From Actinacidiphila paucisporea (GTDB taxonomy: Bacteria > Actinomycetota > Actinomycetes > Streptomycetales > Streptomycetaceae), in the NCBI RefSeq assembly GCF_900142575.1, contig NZ_FRBI01000014.1:124001-188000 (forward strand): a stretch of 64,000 bases of DNA, written 5' to 3'. The position numbers and the translations under genes are program-made. Positions 1 to 8,741 of this stretch are shown one piece after another; position 1 is the stretch's first letter, and each line of letters starts with the position of its first letter. Under the pieces are notes generated by a model. It was not told the DNA's origin and made no database searches. It saw only the letters and a list, made by a program, of their open reading frames with translations.

Positions 1-316
1 GGGTGATCTCGCCGAGCAGCACCCGCAGGGCCCGCAACGTCCCCGCCGGATCGCGGACCGCGGTCATCCTGGCCGCCCGCGGCGGCCCCGCCCCCGCGGC
101 CGCGAGCACCGGCCCCGCCCGACCGGCCGGCCCCGCCGCCCAAGCCGGGCCCACCGTGTCCGCGTCCGCCCCCGGCGGCTGCTGACCGGCGGCCAGCAGC
201 CGCTCCACCGCCTCGACCAGCTCGCCGGCCTGCCAGGCCTCCGCGATGACGTCCTCGGGCTGCGGCGCCCCGCGCATCACCCTTTCCGCCTCCGCCACCA
301 ACCGTGCCGCGTCCAT
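1..316 (-). CDS. Hypothetical protein, C-terminus cut by window edge
   Basis: The frame opens with ATG at 316 and stays open to the window edge (about 105 codons seen). The N-terminus (MDAARLVAEAERV) is a helical stretch followed by a conserved-looking EAWQAGELVEAVERLL segment, then an Ala/Gly/Pro-rich linker. The N-terminus resembles small streptomycete proteins of the DUF6099 type, but that is recollection, not a search. No catalytic motif is visible. It is separated by about 200 bp from the mazG-like gene, so it is probably a separate unit. Confidence 0.5.
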   Translation of the reverse strand, partial: MDAARLVAEAERVMRGAPQPEDVIAEAWQAGELVEAVERLLAAGQQPPGADADTVGPAWAAGPAGRAGPVLAAAGAGPPRAARMTAVRDPAGTLRALRVLLGEIT

Positions 317-523
317 CAGCGCACCCCCTCGACACCGGTGGTGGCGACCCCTTCGCCACCTGCCGACATCACTCAGCGTGACACAGTCGCGGTACCGCGA
401 AAGGGTTGATCACGACATCTGTGGATAACCTCGCACCCGCGGACAAACACCCCTGAAACCGCACCCAAATCCCGTGCCGCACCCCTGCACCGGACCCCGT
501 GCCGCCTCCCCCGCACCGGATCC

Positions 524-880
524 TCACCCGGCCGGGGGATCCCCCGGCCGGCCGGGCCGCGGGAAGCGCTCCTCGTTCCTGTCGATCTTGGCCGCGAGCG
601 CGGCCAGCACGTCGATCTCCAGCGCCGCGCAGAACTGCAGTAGATACGCCAGCACGTCCGCGACCTCGTCGCGCACCCGGTGGGCGGACCCGGGGTCCGC
701 CATCACCGCCGACGACTGCCCGGGCGTCAGCCACTGGAAGATCTCGAGCAACTCGGACGCCTCGACGCTCAGCGCGGCGGCCAGATTCTTCGGGGTGTGG
801 AAGGGCTCCCAGTCACGGGCGGCGGCGAATTCGACCAGGCGGCGCTGCAGGGCCGCCAGGTCCGTTGGTTGTCCGGTCAC
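524..880 (-). CDS. MazG-like nucleotide pyrophosphohydrolase
   Basis: This 118-residue all-alpha NTP pyrophosphohydrolase belongs to the MazG/RS21-C6 group, whose members hydrolyse non-canonical or excess (d)NTPs to NMP and pyrophosphate. The metal-binding pattern is visible as EASELLEIFQW in the middle and DEVADVLAYLLQF about 25 residues later, giving the usual ExxE...ExxD arrangement. The length fits the short single-domain class. The GTG start at 880 overlaps the TGA of the upstream ATPase gene (GTGA), so the two are probably translationally coupled. The last codons lie inside a perfect GC-rich dyad that may serve as the operon terminator. Confidence 0.85.
   Translation of the reverse strand: MTGQPTDLAALQRRLVEFAAARDWEPFHTPKNLAAALSVEASELLEIFQWLTPGQSSAVMADPGSAHRVRDEVADVLAYLLQFCAALEIDVLAALAAKIDRNEERFPRPGRPGDPPAG
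528..551. terminator. Perfect 24-bp palindrome at the end of the mazG-like gene
   Basis: The sequence reads identically on both strands and can form a 10-bp GC stem closed by a GATC loop. It begins at the end of the mazG-like frame and has no U-tract. Streptomycete terminators often lack one, so a termination role is plausible but inferred. Confidence 0.45.
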
Positions 881-2325
881 CCGGACTGGTCTACCGCATC
901 GCCGCACCCTTCCTCCTCCCGGCCCACGCCGCCCGAGTCACCTCCCCCGCCGGCACCCGCGCCCGTACCGCCCGCCGCACCCACGCCCGTACCGCCCGCC
1001 GCACCCACGCCCGTACCGCCGATCGGGTGACCGCCCATCAGGTCACCGCCGCGCCCGCCGCGCCGCCCGGCCCCCCGGTCGCCGCCCCCGTCACCGCCGC
1101 GGTCCGCCTCCCCCGTCTCCTGCGCCGGCACCCGCCGGCCCTCGCCGAGCCGGGCGACCGTCACACCGCCCAGGCCCTCCGCGCAGGCGGGGTCCTGCAC
1201 CGTGCCGAGCAGCCGGATGTGGCCGCGGGCGGCGGCCATCCCGGCGAGCCGCAGCAGTTCGCGCACCTGCCGGCGGTCCAGGCCCAGATCGAGCCCGTCG
1301 CCCAGGACGGTGAGCACCTGGCCGGCCGGCAGCAGCTCCGTACTGGTGTCGACGTCCAGCACGCCGGGGCCGGTGAGCAGCACCAACGCCAAAGCCAGGA
1401 AGCGCAGTTCGCCATCGCCGAGCCGGTCGACCGGCACCACGCCCAGCGGACCGCGGTCCACCGCGGCGATCACGGCCTCCAGCGGCGCACGGCCGCCGCC
1501 CGGCGAGGGAAGCACCGCGGGCAGCACGGTCAGGCCCTCGACCGGTGGACTGCACACCGCCCGCACGGCGTTGACCAGTGCCGCGTGCCGCGTGCCGCAC
1601 TCGCCCTCCGTCCTGGCCAGAACGGCGGACAGGTTGTCGCAGGCGGCGCGCAGCCGCCCGTCGCCCTGCGGCACGGGGGCGCGCATCAGTTCGGGCCGCG
1701 GTGCCACCGGGAAGACCCCGCGCAGCGCCACCACCAGCTGCTCGGCGGCCGCGAGCACCAGCCGCTGCCCGTCGGTGCGTCCGGAGACCCGCAGCGGCAG
1801 CAGGGCGCTGGCCAGGACGTTGTCCGGCAGCGGTGCACGGGTGACGGAGACCTCGCCGGCCGTGTGCCAGGCCGCCTGCACGGTGCGGCGGGCCGGATCG
1901 CGCAGCGCGGTGGTCAGCAGTGTCTCGCCGGCGCCGGTCAGCCGCTCGCCGACGATCCGAAGCGTCGGCTCCGCCTGCACCGCGACGTCCAGCCGCACCG
2001 GGCCGACGGGTCCTGTCACCGTGCAGCCGATGCGGAAGCCGCGCCGCCCCTGCGCGTCCGGCTGGGCGCCCTGCGGCACGCAGGCCGCGGCGCCGCCGTG
2101 CACCACCGACCCGAAGACCTCGGCGAGTTCGGCGCCGCAGGCCAGCCGGCCGAGTGCGGCCAGCCCTTCGAGCACGCTGGACTTGCCGGTGCCGCTGCCC
2201 CCCGTGAGCAGGGTGAGCGGGCCGAGCGCGAAGGTCGCCCCGCGGTGTGACTTGAAAGCGGACAGCCGCAGTTCGGTGACGACGGGGCGGTCGTGACCGG
2301 CGTCCTTGGGCGCACTGGTGCTCAT
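877..2325 (-). CDS. AAA/ABC-type ATP-binding protein with Gly-rich tail
   Basis: This 482-residue ATPase is related to the SMC/RecF-like AAA family. A Walker A motif, GGSGTGKS, lies at residues 42-49 after a start resembling LRLSAFKSHRGATF, the usual opening of these proteins. A later LGDGELRFLALALVLL stretch resembles the signature region before a degenerate Walker B. The last 80 residues are Gly/Ala-rich with repeated GGTGVGAA units. ATG at 2325 was chosen because the family-like sequence begins just after it. No nuclease or other effector domain is visible. The only partner is the coupled mazG-like gene, so a role in nucleotide or DNA surveillance is only a guess. Confidence 0.75.
   Translation of the reverse strand: MSTSAPKDAGHDRPVVTELRLSAFKSHRGATFALGPLTLLTGGSGTGKSSVLEGLAALGRLACGAELAEVFGSVVHGGAAACVPQGAQPDAQGRRGFRIGCTVTGPVGPVRLDVAVQAEPTLRIVGERLTGAGETLLTTALRDPARRTVQAAWHTAGEVSVTRAPLPDNVLASALLPLRVSGRTDGQRLVLAAAEQLVVALRGVFPVAPRPELMRAPVPQGDGRLRAACDNLSAVLARTEGECGTRHAALVNAVRAVCSPPVEGLTVLPAVLPSPGGGRAPLEAVIAAVDRGPLGVVPVDRLGDGELRFLALALVLLTGPGVLDVDTSTELLPAGQVLTVLGDGLDLGLDRRQVRELLRLAGMAAARGHIRLLGTVQDPACAEGLGGVTVARLGEGRRVPAQETGEADRGGDGGGDRGAGRRGGRGGDLMGGHPIGGTGVGAAGGTGVGAAGGTGAGAGGGGDSGGVGREEEGCGDAVDQSG
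961..1020. repeat. 24-bp in-frame tandem repeat (2.5 copies)
   Basis: Copies at 961-984 and 985-1008, plus a half copy to 1020, encode GGTGVGAA units in the disordered tail of the ATPase. The unit is a multiple of three, so copy number can vary without breaking the frame. Confidence 0.8.
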
Positions 2326-2536
2326 GGCCGCGAAGGTAGCCACGATGTGGTCTGCCGAACCGTTCCAGCGTCCAGGTGGTACCCGAACGAGCGACATCGT
2401 GCATGATTCGCGGAAATCCGGAAATTACATATCCCGCCGCGCAACGCGGGGAGTACGGGCGTGCCGTCGCGTCCGGTTCGCCGTCCGCGCCCGTCGCTCC
2501 CTGCCCCTGTCGGTGCCGCCGGTTACGGTGTCAGGT

Positions 2537-3088
2537 GTGACCACGACCAGCACCGGATACGTCGCGCTGCTGCGCGGGATCAACGTCGGGGGCAGGGCCA
2601 GGGTCCCGATGCAGACCCTGCGCGAGCTGCTGGCCGCGATCGGCGGCACCGGGATCCGTACGCACCTGCAGAGCGGCAATGCCGTCTTCACCCACGAGGA
2701 CACCGATCCGCAGGCGCTGGCCGCCGCGCTGCAACAGGCGCTCGCGGACGAGTTGGGCCTGACCATCACCTGCATGGTCCGCACCGCCGAGGACCTGCGG
2801 CGGGTCGTGGCGGCCAACCCGTTCGACATGACCGGGGTCGACGGCTCCCGCTTCCTGGTGGTCTTCCTCGCCGGTCCCGTCCCGCTCGACCGGCTCGCCG
2901 CGATCGACCGGGAGGCGTACGCGCCGGACGAAATCCGGCCGGGTGAGCGGGAGATCTACGCGTACTTCCCCGACTCCATCCGCGACTCCAAGCTGGCGGC
3001 ACGGCTCACCGACCGCGGCCTCGGCATGCCGGCCACCAACCGCAACTGGAACACGGTGACCAAACTGGCCGAGATAGCGGGTAGTTGA
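2537..3088 (+). CDS. DUF1697 family protein
   Basis: This 183-residue protein is a full-length member of the DUF1697 family. Its hallmark opening, YVALLRGINVGG, is followed by LQSGNAVF, and the end (TNRNWNTVTKL) is the conserved C-terminal signature. The biochemical function of the family is unknown. I chose the GTG at 2537 because the family always starts a few residues before YVALLRGINVGG and the upstream part of the open frame is unlike protein. It stands alone, divergent from the ATPase operon and convergent with the esterase gene. Confidence 0.88.
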   Translation: MTTTSTGYVALLRGINVGGRARVPMQTLRELLAAIGGTGIRTHLQSGNAVFTHEDTDPQALAAALQQALADELGLTITCMVRTAEDLRRVVAANPFDMTGVDGSRFLVVFLAGPVPLDRLAAIDREAYAPDEIRPGEREIYAYFPDSIRDSKLAARLTDRGLGMPATNRNWNTVTKLAEIAGS

Positions 3089-3164
3089 CGGCCCGTCCAC
3101 CGGGAGTCCGGCCGGGGACCGATGCGGCGCGATCACCGCACGGCCGCACCGGCCGGCGCCGGCA

Positions 3165-4544
3165 CTACACGACGAGCAGCACGTCCCGGCACGAATACCG
3201 GCGAGCCGTCGAGTAGACCTCCAGGGTCCACCGCCCCGGTTCGGCGCGCAGTTCGGCGCGGAAGTCCCCACCGCCGCAATGGCGCATCGCCTCGTCCACC
3301 ACGGGCGTGCCGTCCTCGCCGAGGCGGCGGACCCTCAGCCGCAGCGCGGCGTCGGCGTTCGTCGCCCACACCTCGAAGGGTTCGCCGGCCCGGGCGAAGT
3401 CGGGGAATTCGCACCCGACCGGCTCCCCGACGCTCAGCACCCCGGCCGGTTCGAGGCCGTCGCAGACGCGCCTCAACTGCTTGAGGGCGTGGTCGGAGTT
3501 GACGAGGTCCGCGTGCCTGCTGTCGAGCCAGACGGTCCGGCCGGTGTCGGGCCACTCGGGCGGGGTCTGGGCGATGTGCGCCACCGTGCCGTCGCCGAAG
3601 AGCGGCAGGACGCGGTCCTCCGGGTCGCCGGAGTCCGCGAAGTCCTGGTGGAAGACCGGCCGCCCGCCCGCGGCGAAGGAGAGCGCCTGGTCCGTCCGGT
3701 GCTTGTCGCCCCCGAGGGCGATCAGCGTGCGGCGCCGCCGGCTGTGGAGGGCATCGCTCTCCGCGACGGCGTCCTGCACCTCCCGGAAGAAGGCGAAGGA
3801 GTCGTCGACCGTACGGGTGTCCACCCCCTCGACCGACCGGCCCCGCAGAGGGGACCTGCCCTGCTGCCGGTCGACCACCACCCGGTAGGTGGGCAGGAGC
3901 TGGCCGACCGAGGGGAAGGTCGAGCACACCTCGCGTATCCCTTCGCGGAAGGGGCTCGGCACCCACTCCACCTGGCCGGTCAGGAAGCGCAGCGCCTTGA
4001 CGCTGCCCGAGAAGGGTGTACCCAGCGTGGCGACCGACCTGGTCTGCTCCCACCCTCCGAGGACCTCGGTGTAGTAGCGGACGACCAGGCCGCCCATGGA
4101 GCGGCACAGGAAGACCACCTTGGCCTCGCCCGCGCGCGGGAAGAGCTGCCGGTCGGCCGTCTCCCGCCACCGGGTCAACCGCTCCTCGACGAAGACCGCA
4201 AGTTTCCTGGCCGAGTTGCGGTTGCTCAGGCGCCAGTCGTAGCGGAATTCCGCGAATCTCTCCGGCTCGATCCCGAGCAGCCCGCGGAGGTCCGGGGACC
4301 GCGTGGTGGAGACGAGCCCGGGCAGGATCCGGGCCCCGTGAACGGTACGGCCCAGCTCCAGGGCGTGCGGCGGCTCCGGGTCATCGTCGCCGATGCCCCT
4401 GGGCAGTTCGAGCGCCTCCCGGGTCCTCCCGGGCCGGAGCAGCCCGCCCATCGCCTCCGGCGTCAGGTCCCACAGGTCGGCACCGCCCCGGGTCAGGGCC
4501 GTGCCCATGATGCCCGGAACGAGCACCACCAGGTCGTGCTTCAC
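3165..4544 (-). CDS. LCAT-like alpha/beta-hydrolase (esterase/acyltransferase)
   Basis: The 459-residue protein matches the lecithin:cholesterol acyltransferase-like branch of the alpha/beta hydrolases. The N-terminus reads LVVLVPGIMGT, the usual oxyanion-side strand and loop. The nucleophile elbow is CRSMGG instead of the more common GHSMGG, with Ser kept. An Asp in LFGDGTV and a His in SRHADLVNSDHAL are good candidates for the rest of the triad. No signal peptide is present, so it is probably cytoplasmic. A beta-rich C-terminal region follows from about residue 360. GTG at 4544 has a good upstream AGGAGG. The substrate cannot be told from the sequence. Confidence 0.75.
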   Translation of the reverse strand: MKHDLVVLVPGIMGTALTRGGADLWDLTPEAMGGLLRPGRTREALELPRGIGDDDPEPPHALELGRTVHGARILPGLVSTTRSPDLRGLLGIEPERFAEFRYDWRLSNRNSARKLAVFVEERLTRWRETADRQLFPRAGEAKVVFLCRSMGGLVVRYYTEVLGGWEQTRSVATLGTPFSGSVKALRFLTGQVEWVPSPFREGIREVCSTFPSVGQLLPTYRVVVDRQQGRSPLRGRSVEGVDTRTVDDSFAFFREVQDAVAESDALHSRRRRTLIALGGDKHRTDQALSFAAGGRPVFHQDFADSGDPEDRVLPLFGDGTVAHIAQTPPEWPDTGRTVWLDSRHADLVNSDHALKQLRRVCDGLEPAGVLSVGEPVGCEFPDFARAGEPFEVWATNADAALRLRVRRLGEDGTPVVDEAMRHCGGGDFRAELRAEPGRWTLEVYSTARRYSCRDVLLVV

Positions 4545-4620
4545 CGAACGCTCCTCCTGTCCCGTCGGGCGTGTCCCGCCACGCCGCGCCGACCCGGTGG
4601 AGGCGCGGCCCGGCGGGGCG

Positions 4621-5058
4621 TCAGAAGATGTTCCGCTCGCGGTGCTGGCGGCGCAGTTCGAGGAACCGCGCGCGCACCTGGTCGGCCGGCATGCCGCCGT
4701 CGGCCTGGATCCGCAGGTCGGCCAGCGCGTCGCGGGACTCCATGAAGCCGCGCCACTTCTGCTGGGGCTTGAGCCAGGTGTCCACCGCGGTCATCACCGC
4801 GACGACCAGTGCCAGGGCTGGTACCCAGGTGACCAGCCAGCTTCCGTGGCCTTCGCCCAGGTTCCGGTCGGCGGCCACGACGGCGCTGGCGACGATGAGG
4901 AGGATCCGGCCGAGGTAGTAGGTGACGCCGTAGTTGAAGGTGGCGGTACGCCACCGGCGCATCTCCCGGTCCATCTCCTTGACGAGCGGCTCCGGCAGCT
5001 GCCCTGCCGCTGCCCGCCGCTCGCCCTCGGCCGTGTTCGCCACGACATCCTCGGCCAT
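4621..5058 (-). CDS. Small membrane protein, DUF4231/SLATT-like
   Basis: The protein has 145 residues with two hydrophobic segments at about 44-64 and 75-95, flanked by charged amphipathic helices. The sequence after the second segment (TWLKPQQKWRGFMESRDALADLR) is typical of DUF4231/SLATT-type proteins. SLATT proteins have been linked to nucleotide-signalling conflict systems, but no sensor or effector partner lies next to this copy. GGAGG lies just upstream of the ATG. Family assignment is by eye. Confidence 0.6.
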   Translation of the reverse strand: MAEDVVANTAEGERRAAAGQLPEPLVKEMDREMRRWRTATFNYGVTYYLGRILLIVASAVVAADRNLGEGHGSWLVTWVPALALVVAVMTAVDTWLKPQQKWRGFMESRDALADLRIQADGGMPADQVRARFLELRRQHRERNIF

Positions 5059-5161
5059 GCTTCCCCCTCCGAACGGCCCACCGGCGCGCGGGCATCCGCA
5101 TTCTCACCGATGGTGATTCTCACGGCTGCGGCGGCCGGGCGCACGGCTGTCCGGCCCGCTG

Positions 5162-5782
5162 CTACTCGAAGCGCGCCACGTCGCCGGCCCCGCGGCGGAG
5201 GATCTCGGTCCCACCGCCGGAGAAGTCGACGACCGTGGTGGGCTCGGTGCCGCAGTCGCCGGAGTCGACCACCAGGTCCACGACGTGGTCGAGACGTTCC
5301 TTGATCTCCCAGCCCTGTGTCATCGGCTCGGCCTCGTCGGGGAGCAGCAGGGTGCTGGAGACCAGCGGCTCGCCGAGCTCGGCGAGCAGCGCCTGCACCA
5401 CGACGTGCTCGGGGATGCGCACGCCCACGGTCTTCTTCTTGGGGTGCAGCAGCTGGCGCGGCACTTCCTTCGTCGCCGGCAGGATGAACGTGTAGCTGCC
5501 CGGCGTCGCCGCCTTGACGGCCCGGAACACGTCGTTGTCGATCTGCACGAACTGCCCCAGCTGCGCGAAGTTCTGGCAGACCAGGGTGAAGTGGTGCCGG
5601 TCGTCGAGGTGACGGATCGACCGGATGCGGTCGATGCCGTCGCGGTTGCCCATCCGGCAGCCGAGGGCGTAGCAGGAGTCCGTCGGGTACGCGGCGAGCG
5701 CACCGGAGCGGATACCGTCCGCCACCGCGCTGATCACGCGTGGCTGGGGATTCTCGGGATGTACGTCGAAGTATCGGGCCAT
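5162..5782 (-). CDS. YciO/Sua5-like L-threonylcarbamoyladenylate synthase family protein
   Basis: This 206-residue YrdC-fold protein is closest in appearance to the YciO branch. The nucleotide-pocket signature AAYPTDSCYALGC and the following GIDRIRSIRHLDDRHHF are clear, as is PGSYTFILPATKEVP. Family members use threonine, bicarbonate and ATP to make threonylcarbamoyl-AMP for tRNA t6A. YciO proteins are weaker enzymes with an uncertain role, and a streptomycete normally has another Sua5/TsaC, so this is likely a paralog. It is divergent from the cholesterol oxidase gene with about 40 bp between them. Confidence 0.82.
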   Translation of the reverse strand: MARYFDVHPENPQPRVISAVADGIRSGALAAYPTDSCYALGCRMGNRDGIDRIRSIRHLDDRHHFTLVCQNFAQLGQFVQIDNDVFRAVKAATPGSYTFILPATKEVPRQLLHPKKKTVGVRIPEHVVVQALLAELGEPLVSSTLLLPDEAEPMTQGWEIKERLDHVVDLVVDSGDCGTEPTTVVDFSGGGTEILRRGAGDVARFE

Positions 5783-5821
5783 CAGGCAAGCTTAGGGGCG
5801 ACACGGAGGAGGGCGACGGAA

Positions 5822-7654
5822 GTGGCTGACGACCTTTCGGACCAGGCCGGCGGGCTGTCGCGGCGCAGGCTGCTCGCCTCGTCGGCCGCGGCGGGCGGCG
5901 CGGTCTGGCTGCTGCGCGGCCTGGTGCGGCCGGGCAGCGCCTACGCGGCCTCGGGACCGCCGCCCGGTTTCCCGGCCGGGCTCGACGTCTACCAGCGCGT
6001 CTACGAGAACTGGGCCGGCGAGATCCGCACCGACCAGCTGTGGACCTGCGCGCCGCGCAGCCCCCAGGAGGTGCTGGACGTCGTCAACTGGGCCTACGGT
6101 GCCGGGTGGACGGCACGCGCGCAGGGCCATCGGCACGGGTGGGCACCGCTCACGGTGGCCGACGGCACGCCCGCCGCGGCCCAGGTCGTCCTGCTGGACA
6201 CCACCGCCCGCCTCACCGCGATGTCACTGGAGCAGCAGGCCGCCGACGGGTCGGCCGCGGTGCGGGTCCAGGCCGGCGCCTCGCTGGAGGCAGTGCTCGC
6301 CTTCGCCGGCGCCGGCGGCTACGGGGTCATCGCCGCGCCGGCGCCCGGCGACCTCTCGGTCGGCGGCGCGCTCGCCATCGGCGCGCACGGCACGGCCGCC
6401 CCCGCCGTCGGCGAGAGCCCGGCCCCCGGGCAGGGCTTCGGCTCGCTGAGCAACCTGGTCACCGAGCTGACCGCGGTCGTCTGGGACGGCGGCGCCGGCC
6501 GCTACGTCCTGCGGACCGTCGGCCGAGCCGAGCCCGACTGCGCGGCGCTGCTCACCCACCTCGGCCGCGCCCTCGTCATCGAGGCGGTCCTGCGCGTGGG
6601 CACCGACGTCAACCTGCGCTGCCGGTCCTATCTGGACATCCCCGCCACCGAGCTGTTCGCTGCCCCCGGTGCCCCGGCCGGTACGCGGACCCTGGCCGGC
6701 TTCGTGGACAGCACCGGCCGGGTGGAGGCGATCTGGTTCGCCTTCACCGACAGCCCCTGGCTGAAGACCTGGAGCGTCACCCCGGCCAGGCCGCTCGCCG
6801 CCCGCGCGGTCACCGGGCCGTACAACTACCCCTTCTCGGACTCCATCCCGGAGCCGGTGGCCCGGCTGGCCGGGAGCCTGGTCTCCGGGGCCTGGGCGAG
6901 CGCGCCGCTCTTCGGGCAGGTGCAGTACCTGCTGGCCAAGGTCGCGCTGACCGGCGACATCACCGACGTCCTGCTGTCGGGCTCCGCCGTGCGGGATGTG
7001 CTGACCGGTGACGTGCTCACCCACCTGCTCGCGGACGGGCTGCGCTCGGACCTGTGGGGGGCGTCCCGCAACCTGCTGGAGTACGTGCGGCCCACCACCC
7101 TGCGCGAGACCGCCAACGGGTACGCGGTCATCACCCGCCGCGCCGATGTGCAGTGGGTGGTCAGCCGGTTCGCCGACTTCTACCGCACGCTGCTCGCGCA
7201 GTACGCGGCCCGCGGCGAGTACCCGGTCAACGGTCAGGTGGAGATCCGGGTGACCGGCCTGGAGGACCCGTCCGTGTGCGCGGTCCCCGGCGCCCGGCCC
7301 CCGCAGCTGTCCGCCCTGCGGCCGCGCCCCGACCGGCCGGACGTCGACACCGCCGTGTGGATCGACATCCTCTCGCTGCCCACCACCCCCGCCCTGCACC
7401 GCTTCTACCGCGACATCGAGCAGTTCCTGCTGACCCTGGACGGGGACCGGGCGACGGTCCGCGTGGAGTGGTCCAAGGGCTGGGCCTACACCGACACCGC
7501 CGCCTGGGCCGACCCGGACGTCCTCGGCGGCGCCATCCCCGACAGCCAGCGCGCGGGGGGCGGCCCCGGCTGGGACGAGGCGGTCGCGATCCTCGACCGG
7601 CTCGACCCCCACCGGGTGCTGTCCAGCCCCTTCCTGGACGCGCTCCTGCGCTGA
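5822..7654 (+). CDS. Tat-exported cholesterol oxidase-like flavoprotein (type II)
   Basis: This 610-residue flavoprotein belongs to the vanillyl-alcohol-oxidase fold. The N-terminus has a twin-arginine signal (LSRRRLLASSAAAGG), followed by a short linker ending near AYAAS. An FAD-binding PCMH domain follows, including GALAIGAHGTAAP, where type II cholesterol oxidases attach FAD to His. The rest matches the cholesterol-oxidase substrate-binding domain. Known enzymes oxidise cholesterol to cholestenone with release of hydrogen peroxide. The GTG at 5822 was chosen because the signal peptide starts there. It stands alone, so sterol use or membrane perturbation are both possible roles. The exact sterol substrate is inferred. 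Confidence 0.82.
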   Translation: MADDLSDQAGGLSRRRLLASSAAAGGAVWLLRGLVRPGSAYAASGPPPGFPAGLDVYQRVYENWAGEIRTDQLWTCAPRSPQEVLDVVNWAYGAGWTARAQGHRHGWAPLTVADGTPAAAQVVLLDTTARLTAMSLEQQAADGSAAVRVQAGASLEAVLAFAGAGGYGVIAAPAPGDLSVGGALAIGAHGTAAPAVGESPAPGQGFGSLSNLVTELTAVVWDGGAGRYVLRTVGRAEPDCAALLTHLGRALVIEAVLRVGTDVNLRCRSYLDIPATELFAAPGAPAGTRTLAGFVDSTGRVEAIWFAFTDSPWLKTWSVTPARPLAARAVTGPYNYPFSDSIPEPVARLAGSLVSGAWASAPLFGQVQYLLAKVALTGDITDVLLSGSAVRDVLTGDVLTHLLADGLRSDLWGASRNLLEYVRPTTLRETANGYAVITRRADVQWVVSRFADFYRTLLAQYAARGEYPVNGQVEIRVTGLEDPSVCAVPGARPPQLSALRPRPDRPDVDTAVWIDILSLPTTPALHRFYRDIEQFLLTLDGDRATVRVEWSKGWAYTDTAAWADPDVLGGAIPDSQRAGGGPGWDEAVAILDRLDPHRVLSSPFLDALLR

Positions 7655-7706
7655 GGGGGGCAGGCAGCTTCCCGCGGTACGGGGCCGCTGCGCGGGCGCG
7701 CCGGCG

Positions 7707-8432
7707 TCAGGTGCGGGGCGGCAGGTCGGGGGGATCGGACGGCTCTCCGAAGCGGCTGATGAGTTCGGCGCACAGGTCGCGGATCTTGATGTTGCGGTGC
7801 TGCGAGGCGGAGCGGAGGATGTCGAACGCCTCCTGGTGCGTGCATCGCTGCTGCGCCATGATCACGCCCATCGCCTGGTCGATGACCGCCCGCGACCGCA
7901 GCGCGTCCTGCAGCTCCCCGTTGAAGCCCTCGATGTCCGCGACGCGCTGCGCGAGGGCGATCGCCCCGGTCGCCTGGGAGGCGACCGAGCGCAGGGCGGG
8001 CAGGTCGGCGTCGGCGAAGCCGCGCACCCTGTCGGCGTAGAGATTCAGCGCGCCCGCGGTGTGGGTGCGCGGTGCGATCGGGAAGGACATCGAGGAGTGG
8101 GTGCCCATGGCCACCGCGTACGCGGGATAGCTTCCCCAGCGCCCCTCGTCGAGCATGTCGGGTACGGAGACCTCGTGGCCGGTCCGCAGGGCCTCCAGGC
8201 AGGGGCCGTCGTCCTGGCCGTACTGCCTCTCGTCCAGCTCCAGTGCTCTGGCTCCGACACTGGCCACCGTCAGCGGGCGGCCCCGCCGCTCCAGCGTGAT
8301 GGCGCACCCCGCGCTGTGGGGCGCGAGAGCCATCGCGGCCTCCGCCAGCGCGGTGAGGAATCCTTCGAGGCTCTTCGTCGTCAGCAGGAGCGCGGTCAGA
8401 TCCGGGGTCCCCCGACCCGGTGCGTCGCCCAT
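7707..8432 (-). CDS. GAF and ANTAR domain regulator
   Basis: The 241-residue protein has an N-terminal GAF sensor domain (about 10-150, with QYGQDDGPCLEALRTG) and a C-terminal ANTAR RNA-binding domain (about 165-225, with RAVIDQAMGVIMAQQRCT and FDILRSASQHRNIKIRDLCAELI). ANTAR proteins bind paired stem-loops in nascent RNA and act as antiterminators. The start at 8432 follows a GAGGGGAGC ribosome site. It is a clear paralog of the gene at 27787-28515. No target stem-loops were identified nearby. Confidence 0.88.
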   Translation of the reverse strand: MGDAPGRGTPDLTALLLTTKSLEGFLTALAEAAMALAPHSAGCAITLERRGRPLTVASVGARALELDERQYGQDDGPCLEALRTGHEVSVPDMLDEGRWGSYPAYAVAMGTHSSMSFPIAPRTHTAGALNLYADRVRGFADADLPALRSVASQATGAIALAQRVADIEGFNGELQDALRSRAVIDQAMGVIMAQQRCTHQEAFDILRSASQHRNIKIRDLCAELISRFGEPSDPPDLPPRT

Positions 8433-8741
8433 GGTGCTCCCCTCGGTAAGCCGGTCCACCCGCTCTTCGGCGTCGCGATCGACATCGCACTGGGGACCAC
8501 AGGCTCCAGATCCGGGGGACCAACTCCAGCGCCGCCGACCACTCGGCCGCAGCGCGAGAAGAGAAGCGGTAGGCGTCACTTCCACTGTTGCATGCCGGGC
8601 AGCGCGCAACAACAGCGGTCAGCGGAGATATCCCCCACGGCACCGGCCCGTGCCCGCCGGCTCACGGCGCGCGGCGCGCGGCCGGGGGCATGATGCAGCC
8701 TCCTGGCGGCCGCCGCCGAGGCGGACCCCCGCCGCTGACGA
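8433..8741. other. 309-bp gap without a recognisable gene
   Basis: No family-like protein is visible on either strand. An inverted repeat pairs CTGTTG (8585-8590) with CAACAG (8610-8615). It lies upstream of the GAF/ANTAR gene and may be regulatory. Confidence 0.4.

Noticed and set aside
2379-2384. GGGTAC on the minus strand before the ATPase gene
   Set aside because: No GNNT lies 14-16 bases upstream, so it does not form a SigB-type promoter.
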